Positions 24,945 through 34,400 of a DNA stretch of 62,622 nucleotides are shown here, piece by piece. The notes beneath the pieces are model-generated. The model was not told the DNA's origin, ran no database searches, and worked only from the letters and a program-made list of their open reading frames with translations. The stretch lies in NCBI GenBank assembly GCA_947088345.1, contig CAMUGE010000010.1:1-62622 (forward strand). Direction: 5' to 3'. Position 1 is the stretch's first letter. Each line of letters opens with the position of its first letter. Position numbers and translations under genes: made by a program. The DNA comes from an uncultured Roseburia sp. (GTDB taxonomy: Bacteria; Bacillota; Clostridia; Lachnospirales; Lachnospiraceae).

Positions 24945-25006
24945 TTCGTTCTCCTCTCCTTGTTCCAAAAAACGCAGCCCATCGCTGTCTGTACTTTACC
25001 ATATTA

Positions 25007-25035
25007 ATTTTATCATATTTCGTCGGACAGATCAA
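25007..25035 (-). promoter_or_regulatory. Promoter of the right leader-type gene
   Basis: On the minus strand: TTGATC (-35), 17 nt, TAAAAT (-10) preceded by TGA, an extended -10. It lies about 60 nt before the ATG at 24944 and after the SpoIIID gene, so the leader gene is transcribed on its own. Confidence 0.65.
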
Positions 25036-25082
25036 TTCATCCAAAAGTACTACGCTGTGCAGAAACAGCAGTTCAGGCTTTT

Positions 25083-25346
25083 CTATTTTGCATAACTTTT
25101 TTCCCGCAAATATTTGTCCTTTGTCGCCATACCGCCGCGTATATGCCGCTCGGATTTGTTTACATCTAAAACTTTGCGCACCTGCGCTGCCAATGCCGGA
25201 CTGACCAGAGCAAGCCTTTCTGTGCAGTCTTTATGTACTGTGGATTTTGAGATTCCAAAATGTTTTGCCGCCTGACGTACCGTCGTATTATTGTCAATAA
25301 TATACCTGGCGATTTCCATGGCTCTTTCTTCGATATAACCTTTCAC
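25083..25346 (-). CDS. spoIIID: Sporulation transcription factor SpoIIID
   Basis: This 87-residue protein fits SpoIIID in length and motif: IEERAMEIARYIIDN, the helix-turn-helix VRQAAKHFGISKSTVHKD (about 24-41), and RGGMATKDKY with a basic tail. SpoIIID controls mother-cell genes after SigE during sporulation, so the host forms endospores or descends from a spore former. The start is GTG at 25346. Its ribosome site AGGGGA is part of the 3' arm of a perfect 10-bp stem (25352-25391), so access to it may depend on folding. Confidence 0.93.
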   Translation of the reverse strand: MKGYIEERAMEIARYIIDNNTTVRQAAKHFGISKSTVHKDCTERLALVSPALAAQVRKVLDVNKSERHIRGGMATKDKYLREKSYAK

Positions 25347-25351
25347 AAAAA

Positions 25352-25391
25352 TTCCCCTGCAATACTTGTTTGTATAGTGTATGCAGGGGAA
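25352..25391 (-). promoter_or_regulatory. Stem-loop covering the spoIIID ribosome site, also likely chemoreceptor terminator
   Basis: On the minus strand TTCCCCTGCA pairs perfectly with TGCAGGGGAA, with an inner ATAC/GTAT pairing, then TTTTTGTG. The T-run makes it a good terminator for the chemoreceptor gene, while the 3' arm holds the AGGGGA ribosome site of spoIIID and the last GTG is its start. Confidence 0.65.
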
Positions 25392-25446
25392 CTTCTCTTC
25401 ATGACTTTGGATTCTATGATATCGAAACTGTCAAAACATTCCTCTC

Positions 25447-27147
25447 TTATTCGTCCATTAAAACAAACTGCCCTACGAGATCATCCAGAGTAATTGCCTG
25501 CGCGGAAAGCTCCTGACTTGTCGCAGACGATTCTTCTGCCGCAGCCGAGTTATTCTGTACCACTTCCGAAATCTGACTGACGCCCTGTTCTACCTGGCGC
25601 ATCGTCGTGCTCTGGTCGCTGATAATAATGCTAAGCTGTTTGGAAACATCTGCAATCTGCTTAATTCCGCCTACTACCGTCTCAATCGAACCGGATGCGC
25701 TTTCTACCGCACGGTTTCCTCCTTCGATCTCCTGTAACGATCCCTCGATCAGCTCTCTTGTATCCACAGCCGCTTTTGCACTCTGCTCCGCAAGCTGACG
25801 GATCTGATCTGCTACAACTGCAAAACCGCGTCCCGCCTCGCCTGCTCTGGCTGCCTCGATGGATGCATTGAGAGACAGCAGATTTGTCTGCGATGCAATC
25901 GACTCAATTTCAGAAATAATATTGCCGATCTTTGTGGACGTATCGTCAATTTTTCGCATCGCTTCAACTACCGTATTCATACCTTCCAGGCTGTTGTCCG
26001 CTTCATCCGCATATTTCTGCGCCTGTTCATAAGACTTCTCGGAATTTTCTGCGCTCTTCTCCATCGCCTCCGTAATATTTACGATCATAGCCTGCAGTTC
26101 TTCCACTGCACCCGCCTGATCGGTTGCTCCCTCCGCAAGGCTCTGCGCAGATTCCGAAAGATTCGTCGCGCCTGCGGACACCTGGTTGGAAGCCTCTCCG
26201 ATAGAGCGTATCGTCTCCGCCATCTGGTTGCGCAGCCCTCTCATTGCAACAATTAACCGGTCAAACTCTCCGGTATACTGATCCTGCATATTAGATGAAA
26301 CCGCATAATTTCCGTTAGCCATCTCACCCATAAGATAACTGATATCGTTGATAATCAGATTCAACTTGCCTGACATATCTTTTGCCTCTTTGATGATATC
26401 GGAAACCTCATCATCCGAGGACAGCGTCGGGTACGGTGTGGAAAAGTCTCCTGCAGACAATAATTTCAGCCGCTCGCCCAACTCCTCCAATGGCTTCGCA
26501 ATTCTTCCGGCAATATTTTTGCCAAGTTTTGTGGAAACAATCATTGCCGCCACAATCACTGCGCCAATCACTGCCATCAGGATCACGGTCAAAATTTTCA
26601 ATGTAGTCGAAAGCGCATTTCCCTCATGCACTTTTACATCCAGAAGCTCCTCCAGCTGCTGATAGATATTTTCATACATAGGACCAAGCTCTTGCAGCGC
26701 AATCTCCTGTGCCTCTATGCAGAGTTGTCTGTCCGTCGTCGCGCCGACTGCCAAAATTTTCTCGTCCAGTTCCCAGTAGGCATCCAGTTCCGACGCAATC
26801 GCATCATATGTATTCCTGCCGTCCTCCGAGACAATCGTATTCTCTATATCGGCAAAATATTGTTCAAACATCTTCCTGTTCTCTTCATGCTGCGCTACCA
26901 CTTTTGCAATCGCGTCCGCATTATCATATCCGATTGCGGCACGCAGCGACGATCTGGAATCCGCAAATGTAAACAGCGCTTTTCCGATATCTCCCTGTGC
27001 AAAACCGAAATTAACAAGCGCATAAGAATACCTGGCGGCTACCACAATCATTGCAATCAGTCCGACAATGGCCGCAACTGCGGAAATCCCCGCCACCATC
27101 ACAAACGATTTGGTCAGCCTTTTTTCAATCCTTTCGTTATTAAACAT
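25447..27147 (-). CDS. Methyl-accepting chemotaxis protein
   Basis: This 566-residue receptor has a transmembrane helix near 20-45, a four-helix extracellular sensor domain (about 45-185), a second transmembrane helix (about 195-220), a HAMP region, and a cytoplasmic signalling rod whose tip reads [20 protein letters not shown] and [18 protein letters not shown]. It signals to CheA/CheW; the ligand is unknown. Start: ATG at 27147 with AGGAGG seven bases ahead. No flagellar or che genes lie in the window. Its position next to the hybrid kinase/regulator pair may be chance; it has its own promoter. Confidence 0.93.
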   Translation of the reverse strand: MFNNERIEKRLTKSFVMVAGISAVAAIVGLIAMIVVAARYSYALVNFGFAQGDIGKALFTFADSRSSLRAAIGYDNADAIAKVVAQHEENRKMFEQYFADIENTIVSEDGRNTYDAIASELDAYWELDEKILAVGATTDRQLCIEAQEIALQELGPMYENIYQQLEELLDVKVHEGNALSTTLKILTVILMAVIGAVIVAAMIVSTKLGKNIAGRIAKPLEELGERLKLLSAGDFSTPYPTLSSDDEVSDIIKEAKDMSGKLNLIINDISYLMGEMANGNYAVSSNMQDQYTGEFDRLIVAMRGLRNQMAETIRSIGEASNQVSAGATNLSESAQSLAEGATDQAGAVEELQAMIVNITEAMEKSAENSEKSYEQAQKYADEADNSLEGMNTVVEAMRKIDDTSTKIGNIISEIESIASQTNLLSLNASIEAARAGEAGRGFAVVADQIRQLAEQSAKAAVDTRELIEGSLQEIEGGNRAVESASGSIETVVGGIKQIADVSKQLSIIISDQSTTMRQVEQGVSQISEVVQNNSAAAEESSATSQELSAQAITLDDLVGQFVLMDE

Positions 27148-27328
27148 TCTCTTTCCTCCTTGTTTTTTGGATCTGATCTTCTGGTACATCCTTAATCAAT
27201 GGAATTGGTGCATTGTGACTGACTGAACTCATTACTCTATCCGATAATTATGTACCAAAATACAGCTTTCCAAAGCAATGAAGAACGGCAATGTATCATT
27301 TCATTCTCTTAAGCATACCAACAAATTT

Positions 27329-27357
27329 ATTATAACCATTATGTGCAAAATATACAA
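27329..27357 (-). promoter_or_regulatory. SigA promoter of the chemoreceptor gene
   Basis: On the minus strand: TTGTAT (-35), 17 nt, TATAAT (-10), in the 258-bp gap between the response regulator stop and the chemoreceptor ATG. The transcript would have a leader of about 175 nt. Confidence 0.65.
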
Positions 27358-27405
27358 GATTTTTTATAGATACATAGCAAATTTTGTCTATCACAGCATT
27401 TTTTC

Positions 27406-28185
27406 CTACGCATCGGCATTTAATATTTTTTCAATTTCGGCCAGCAGTTTATCTTTCACCGGCGGCTTCAAAAAATATCCGGCCGGGTTTAACTTTAATA
27501 CCGCCTCAATATTGGCACGGTCGTTGATTGCCGTCAAAAAGACAACCGGGATGCTCTTCATCTCCTCGTCCGCACGTATCATTTCAAGTGTCATCTTTCC
27601 GTCGCAGACCGGCATTTCATAGTCGAGCAGGATCAGATCAGGCCGCCTTTTGCCGATGGACGTCATCGCCTGTGCGCCCGAAACAGCCAGAGCCACTTCA
27701 TAAGATTCTTCCAGCATAGCTTTCATTGTACGAAGCGCCGTTCCATTATCATCGACAACCAAAATGCGTTTTTTTCCGGAAGTTTCTTTTTTCTCCCTGA
27801 CAGCCTCGCGTTCAACTTCATTTTTGTCAAGGCCAAGCTTTCTGCAAACCGCATCCATAATCACTGTATTTTCTACCGGCCTTATCAGGTTTTCAAACTG
27901 GCCGTTCTCATAATATTTAAAAAAACTACTGCTCTCCTCTTTCGTCCCGATAGTCAAAACCGGAATCTGTTCGTATTTATCGCTTAACATAAAAAAGATA
28001 GAAGTGTCGATATCATATGCGCCGATCAAACTGATCAGGACAAGATCCGGATTTACAATTTTAAGCATCCCCTCCGCAACACCGGCATTTTCCGAGCATA
28101 GCTGTACATGAAAATACTGCGACAGAAATTGATTTGTCTCATTTACCACAGTGTTAAGTTTTCCAATCAATAAAATTTTTTTCAT
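27406..28185 (-). CDS. Response regulator with one degenerate and one intact receiver domain
   Basis: This 259-residue protein is two receiver domains and no output domain. The first (1-120) has lost the acidic pocket (LLIGKLN where DD is expected) and the phospho-acceptor (DLVLISLIG with Ser instead of Asp). The second (about 138-259) is intact: ILVVDDNG, LILLDYEMP with the acceptor Asp, FLTAI, and FLKPP. It starts 10 bp after the hybrid kinase gene on the same strand and is most likely its partner through the kinase's HPt domain. With no DNA-binding part it would act by protein contact. Confidence 0.88.
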   Translation of the reverse strand: MKKILLIGKLNTVVNETNQFLSQYFHVQLCSENAGVAEGMLKIVNPDLVLISLIGAYDIDTSIFFMLSDKYEQIPVLTIGTKEESSSFFKYYENGQFENLIRPVENTVIMDAVCRKLGLDKNEVEREAVREKKETSGKKRILVVDDNGTALRTMKAMLEESYEVALAVSGAQAMTSIGKRRPDLILLDYEMPVCDGKMTLEMIRADEEMKSIPVVFLTAINDRANIEAVLKLNPAGYFLKPPVKDKLLAEIEKILNADA

Positions 28186-28195
28186 CTCTTCCTCC

Positions 28196-31100
28196 TTATC
28201 CGACTGCCATTTGCCCTGTCAGATGAAGCAGCGCCTCTGCAAGACGCTCTGTCTCGTCCGAATCCAGATTTGTTACAGCGTCCGCTATTTTTCGAATATA
28301 CGGTTCCATCTCGTCCGGATAATCATATTCTTTCAGCTGACCGGCCAGCTGGTCCGCTCTGTCTATATCCATCTCCTGCATACTAAGGCGCAGCATTTCG
28401 ACAAGTGCCTGTATCAGAGAATAATCCGTTACTTTTTTTCCGGCGGCTCCGATTCCAAACACACCCTTTAATTTCTGTTCATAACTGCGCCATTCCTCCA
28501 AAAACGGTATTGTCATGGACAAAATCACTTCGAATTTTGCGTCGCGCGCCGCATATTCCAATATTTTTGCAACACCGGACAGCGGCGCAATCCCCACCGT
28601 CGCCGCCAGGCTCTTCATCGCATGTACCTGGATACGGTACTGTTCAAGCTGTCCCGGTTCATTGATCTGTATGTAGGACTGGTTCAGCCGTTCGGCTGCG
28701 GAACCGATCTGATCGTAAAACGCTTTGACTGTAAATTCCAGCAATTCGGGGTCCGGCAGGTGCATCCATGCATACTGCCAGTCCATCCCGTCCACCTGCG
28801 GAAGTCCCTCCAGAAAATCGTCTGCACTCTGCGCCGTCTCCCGCGCTAAAGACGCGCTCTGCGGAGCCTCTGTCTTGTCTGCTTCCAGCAAAAGCTCCTC
28901 CGGCAGCATCTTTTTGATCATTGATTCCAGCTTTTCCGGCATAATGGGTTTGGACAAAAAATCGTCAAACCCTTCCTCCAGATATTTCTCTTTCGCTCCG
29001 GAAACCGCATTGGCAGTGAGCACCACAACCGGCGTATCTTTACAGGGGAAATCAGAAAAATCCCTGATATGATGCAGCGTCTCCACCCCGTCCATCTCCG
29101 GCATCATATGATCCAGTAAAATCAGATCAAAATGTTCCTTTTGCACAAAATCCAGACATTCCGCTCCCCCCTGCGCATCCGTCACCTGAATCTGCGTTTC
29201 CCGAAGCAGATTGCGCAATACCTTACGGTTGACCGCATTATCGTCCACAACCAGAATCTTTGCATCCGGAGCGCAAAATTTTGAACTGTAGTTATAATTT
29301 TCTGCAATCTGCTGTACCCTGGACTCGAAATCCCCGATCGGTGTATCGTCAGTAATCCGTTGTTCCAGCTCAAAATAAAACCTGGACCCTTTGCCGTATA
29401 CGCTCTCTGCCTTAAGCTTGCTGCCAAGCAGCGCAAGCAGCTGAATCGTGATGCTCATGCCAAGCCCGGTTCCTTCAATGTTTCGGTTTCGATCCTCCTC
29501 AATACGCTCAAACTCTGCGGAAAGTTTCGGCAGATCCTCTTCCCGGATACCAATCCCCGTATCCTCGACCTCAAAATAAAGCAGCGCATTCTCATTGTTT
29601 TTTCTGCACTTCACACGCAGCCAGACCGTCCCCTCATGCGTATATTTTACTGCGTTAGTCAGAATATTTGTCAAAACCTGCCGGATTCTCACATCATCTC
29701 CAAACAGGCGCGACGGAATCTGCTGATCCACTTCCACTTTCAGACAGAGTTCTTTCTCTTTTGCTCTCTGGGACGCCATATTCACCAGATCATGAATCAG
29801 GCTGCTGATATCATAATCCACCGGTACAATCTCCATTTTACCGGACTCGATCTTGGAAAAATCAAGAATATCGTTAATCAGTGACAACAGTGTCTGGCCC
29901 GCCATATAGATGTCCATCGCATATTCTTTGATATTCTGTTCCTTTGATTCCCGAAGAATCATCTCGTCCATGCCGAGCACGGCATTGATCGGCGTGCGGA
30001 TCTCATGCGACATATGCGCCAGAAATCTCCCTTTCGCCTCGTTAGCCGCCAGAGCCTCCTGCCTGGCAGCTTCCGCGTCCTGTTTCGCCTGTGCCAGCTG
30101 TATATTCTGCTGTTCGGCCGCCTTAACTTTCTCGGCAAGAAGATCCGCATTTTTCTCCGCGCTTGCACGGTACTCCTTTGAAATCTGAAGCGTATGCATA
30201 AACGCCATCATAACGGAAAACACAACCATGCTGTACTGCCCTGCCGTATTGCCGCGCACAGTAGAAAAAGCCGTATTCAAAATCACATTTGCAATCCCGC
30301 CCGCAAGCAGTACCAGCATAGATAAGACAGCCAGCAGCGTTCGATACCCCCTGTTTGTATAATCATACTGTACCAGGCTTATCAGTGCGGCCACACAGAC
30401 CGCGCCGACTGCGGCTGCAGATATATTTAACATATCTTCCAGATCACGCACGCCAATCTGGTGCAGCGCTATCTGAAAAACGCCGTTAAGTATTACAACC
30501 CACAGCAGCACGGTAAAACGGCGCGGGTAAATGGTATGAAAATTTTTTTCAAAATAAAGCGTCAGAAAAAGCGGCAGCAGAAGCACAAGATATTCCTGCA
30601 TCTCATATGCTTCCTGCACATTGTAAAAGATATTTAATGTATCCGTTCCGATAAAACAATATATTCCGGCCGTAACGCCGGTAAGTCCCAAAAACACTTC
30701 GCCGCGTGCCGGCTGGCCTGTATAAGCTCGTATCAGAGCAAGTACAAACATAATAATTGCCGTCAGAAGAATCAGCAGACAGCATCCGATATCGGCAATA
30801 TTGTTCCCGACCACCCCGATCACTACCATATCCCGCGTCTCTATTTTGATATCCCCGATTGACACAGCCGCATTTTGCTTTATAGGAGTCAGCAAAATAC
30901 TCATTTCCCCGTTTTCAAATACATTCGGCACATCAATAAAGTTATCATAACTTTCTAAAGTGCGCAGCGATTCCTCGTCCGGCTTGTATTGATAAATTTC
31001 CTCCCCGTCCAAAATCACTGTCACCTGCGCATTGCAGGTAGCAAAACTCATAGTCAGCCCCGCATACTCTTCCGGCAGCGTATTGATAAAAGCAGTCACC

Positions 31101-31387
31101 CTGCCGGCATCCTCTGTCTGCGTATACGGCAGTTCCGAAATTCTTCCCGCTCCGCTCTCCAATGCAGCATAAATCCGCCCGCTTAGATCCGCTGTATCTT
31201 CCCGGCCGCTGCCTGCGGCTTGTGTGCCGTCCAGTGAAACGACCGTCCAATTCTCGTTATAATAATACTCAAACTGATCCGGCAGCAGAGAAATGTCCCC
31301 TTCCGCCTGAAATTGAATCAGCGCAATCACCATAAAAACAAGTATCAGTAAGACAGAAATACCGGCCAGCTTTCGTAAATGCTTCAT
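28196..31387 (-). CDS. Hybrid sensor histidine kinase (7TM, HisKA-HATPase-REC-HPt)
   Basis: At 1063 residues this is a full phosphorelay chain in one protein. A signal-like helix (6-25) and an extracellular beta domain (about 30-190) precede about seven transmembrane helices (about 195-400) and a coiled coil. HisKA follows with FLAHMSHEIRTPINAVLGM, then HATPase boxes NAVKYTHEG, VEDTGIGI and GTGLGMSI, a receiver with ILVVDDNAVNRK and LILLDHMMPEMDG, and a C-terminal HPt with VHAMKSLAATVG. The 7TM-plus-beta layout resembles 7TMR-DISM sensors, which often bind carbohydrates. Phosphate would pass to the double-receiver protein encoded 10 bp downstream. It could control the adjacent polymer locus, but nothing in the sequence proves that. 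Confidence 0.93.
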   Translation of the reverse strand: MKHLRKLAGISVLLILVFMVIALIQFQAEGDISLLPDQFEYYYNENWTVVSLDGTQAAGSGREDTADLSGRIYAALESGAGRISELPYTQTEDAGRVTAFINTLPEEYAGLTMSFATCNAQVTVILDGEEIYQYKPDEESLRTLESYDNFIDVPNVFENGEMSILLTPIKQNAAVSIGDIKIETRDMVVIGVVGNNIADIGCCLLILLTAIIMFVLALIRAYTGQPARGEVFLGLTGVTAGIYCFIGTDTLNIFYNVQEAYEMQEYLVLLLPLFLTLYFEKNFHTIYPRRFTVLLWVVILNGVFQIALHQIGVRDLEDMLNISAAAVGAVCVAALISLVQYDYTNRGYRTLLAVLSMLVLLAGGIANVILNTAFSTVRGNTAGQYSMVVFSVMMAFMHTLQISKEYRASAEKNADLLAEKVKAAEQQNIQLAQAKQDAEAARQEALAANEAKGRFLAHMSHEIRTPINAVLGMDEMILRESKEQNIKEYAMDIYMAGQTLLSLINDILDFSKIESGKMEIVPVDYDISSLIHDLVNMASQRAKEKELCLKVEVDQQIPSRLFGDDVRIRQVLTNILTNAVKYTHEGTVWLRVKCRKNNENALLYFEVEDTGIGIREEDLPKLSAEFERIEEDRNRNIEGTGLGMSITIQLLALLGSKLKAESVYGKGSRFYFELEQRITDDTPIGDFESRVQQIAENYNYSSKFCAPDAKILVVDDNAVNRKVLRNLLRETQIQVTDAQGGAECLDFVQKEHFDLILLDHMMPEMDGVETLHHIRDFSDFPCKDTPVVVLTANAVSGAKEKYLEEGFDDFLSKPIMPEKLESMIKKMLPEELLLEADKTEAPQSASLARETAQSADDFLEGLPQVDGMDWQYAWMHLPDPELLEFTVKAFYDQIGSAAERLNQSYIQINEPGQLEQYRIQVHAMKSLAATVGIAPLSGVAKILEYAARDAKFEVILSMTIPFLEEWRSYEQKLKGVFGIGAAGKKVTDYSLIQALVEMLRLSMQEMDIDRADQLAGQLKEYDYPDEMEPYIRKIADAVTNLDSDETERLAEALLHLTGQMAVG

Positions 31388-31465
31388 CTTTGCATCTCCC
31401 CCATTTTAGCACAATTTTTCGAATACCTCAAGCTCCCCTAACGCTGCTTTCCTCTGCGGCGCTGC

Positions 31466-34400
31466 TCAGAAAACAAGCTCCTGCTGCTCCATTACCTCGA
31501 TCTGCGCCGCAAGCACTGTCTCCTCCTGCGAACCGCGCATATGCTCCGCTTTCAGATACTGCATATCATTTCTTAAATTTGCGGCAATCAGCGTGAGCAC
31601 ATAGATATTGTCAAACCGGTTGTAGATGGAATCGCCGCCAAGACCAGATAAGCAGATCAGCTGTGTGTTGGTCTTTTTTGCCATATCCATCAGCGGCTTC
31701 AACAGGTGCGCAGCATTTGTCTGTGCAAACGGATTGTCCATCAGCAGAACTTTTCCTTCGTTTCGGTCTGCAAAAATATCCGTCTCGTCTTTTCTTATAT
31801 AATAGAGCAGTGCCGAGAGAATAACAAACGCTGAGAGGAACCCCTCGCCGCCCGAATTGCGCGCCACATCCGCCCAGGTAATGGGATACTCCCTCGCTTC
31901 CTCAATCTTATACAGGCGGATTCGCACGTTTCCAATCCCGACGACTGCGTCATAGAGGCTTTTTGTTGTAAGCTTTGTCCCGAGATATTCAAGCACCGGC
32001 TGATTCTCCTCCAGCATCGCAATTCCCCTTGCCGTAATATCATCCAGTTCGTCAAACAGACGCTGCCGGTAAAACGGTTCGTTCTCTTCCCAGTCCGGCA
32101 GTTCAAGTTTTAGCATTTTTACCGGCCGTTCCCGGATGGTAATGGTGGAATTGCGGTCGATCCTGTTTAAATTTTCGTGTACTTCTTTCAGGTAATCGCC
32201 GATTAACTCAACAATCTTCTCTTTCTCTTTTTCCACAAGTGAAATATCGACGAGCAGTTTTTCCATTAAACTGCGGTAAGAGATAAGCGTTACGTTTAGC
32301 TGGCGCAAAACAAGCTCCGCATCGTCGGTTAACAAAAGCATCGCCTCTATCGGCTTTCGGTAAAAATTTTCTGAAAATTCCTCTGCGCGCACAATCTCAT
32401 TTAGCACGCGCTCCAGACCCGATCGCATCTGCCGCTTTTGCTCCAGATAAAAATGATAATCCCGGATCAAAATCCCCTTTTGTTTCGTCAGCTGCGCGCC
32501 TGTCAATACGGAAACATCAAATTCCCATTCGATCTGTTCTCTGCAGATAAAATCCTCGTATTCCGCAAGCGCAGTCAGGTTTGTCTCCATTCCCTGTATC
32601 TTCGTTAAAATCTGTTTTTGCTCTTCTTTCGCCTCGTTTCTCTCATACTCAATCTTTTTCATGGCATCTGCGTAATCTATCGTCTGAATTTCAGCTTTTT
32701 TCACCGGCTCTTCCTGTTCGCAGCGCTCACGCATCTGTGCGTATTTCGCTTCCCGCTGCTGCTTTAAAAGCGCGCACTGTATCTCCTGCTCATGAATCAT
32801 TCTCTCTTTCTGCGCAATCTTTCGATCCTGATCTTCCAGCAGAACTTCCTGATGCGCTTCCTCTTTCCGGCTGTAGCGAACGCCGTCTGTCTCTCCCCCG
32901 GACAGTCCGTACTTATCCAGCAGTCTGTTGTATTCCTCCTGTGCCTTTGCCAGACGTTTTTGCGCGGCAAATACACGCAGCTCCAGTTCTTTTTGTTCCG
33001 CGCCGATTCCGCCTGTAATGGCATCATATCGTGCTTCTGCTTCCTGCACGCCAAAACCGGTAAGCACACCCCCGCTATTTCTCTCGTTTTCTGCCTGCGC
33101 CGCCTCGCTCCCGCTGCCGGAATACTCATTTTTCTTCCCCGAAATTACATCTGCATCCGCCGCATACTGCAAAAAACGCATCTGCTTTTTCTCACAGTCT
33201 TCCACAGCCCGCTCCAACAGGGACCGCATGTTTTGCGCCGTCACAAGTTCCTGCCGAAGTTTCTGTATTTTTTCAAAGGTTAGCTTCTGAAGATTTAAGA
33301 CGCGCTCTTTCTCCTTTTTATTTTTTTCCAACAGCCGTCTGTTTTCCTGATAAACTTCATATCCGTCCATAAACTCCGAGAAATCAGAAATACGCCTGTT
33401 CTGATAAGAAAGCTCCTGCTCCTTTTTGGCAAAAACCTGTTCTTTCCGGATGCGGGAATTTTCGAGCGTCTCCAGTTCCTCGCGCATTCTAAGAAGCCCC
33501 TGCTCCGACGCCATAAATCTTTGATTTAAGTTCTCCCGCGCTTCTTTCGCGGCTTCATAATCTCGCCCTGAGACTTTCTGATTTCTGATCTTCTCGCGTT
33601 TCTCAATATACTCTGCGTATTCCTGCTTCCTGCGCAAAATGGCCGCATCAAGTTTTCTGATCCGATCCGCTTTTTCGTCGAGCATATTCTTTAGCTTCTC
33701 CTCGTCCAGCAGATTATCGTTAAACCAGACATAAAAACTAAAACCGGAAAATGAACGCACCGCGCCCTCTTTCTGCTGGCGCCCACTCCCCTCCAGTTCT
33801 TCACGCACGATTATCGGCACCGGCGACGACGTATAAATACGCTCGTCCAACGAGGAAAGCCTCTTTAGCTCCCGGCGTGATAAGATCAGCGAGTACGGCA
33901 GAAACGGATGCCTTGCGACAAGTTCCCTGTTCTTTTCCGCCGTATAACGATTTTTCCCAAGCCACTCCATTCCGTATACAAACTGAATGCCGGCCTCCGA
34001 GAGAAGATTTAAAAACTCGTCCGAAAGTTCAAGCACCCGGCCCTGTGCCAGCCGTCTGTACGACTTGTCCGCCTCGTCCCATTCTTTTTCCAGTCCGCGC
34101 CGCATTCGTTCTGTCTCTGCCAACTTTTGCTCTGCCTGGGACAATATCTTTTCGGTATCAAACAAATCCTCCTCTTTGATATTATAATAATGTAAAATCA
34201 CGCGGCGCTCGGCTAATTCCGCTTCAAACGAAGCAATCTGCGCCGCGTTTTCTCTCTGCTTTGACTCCAGGCGTATCTGATCCGCCATCTCATCTTCCGT
34301 TTTGCGCTGCAGACTTTTTGCCTGGGCCTTATACTGTTCTATTTCTTTCTTAAGATCAGCTTTCTCATGCTCTGTGCTGCTTTTTTCTTTTTCGTATTCC

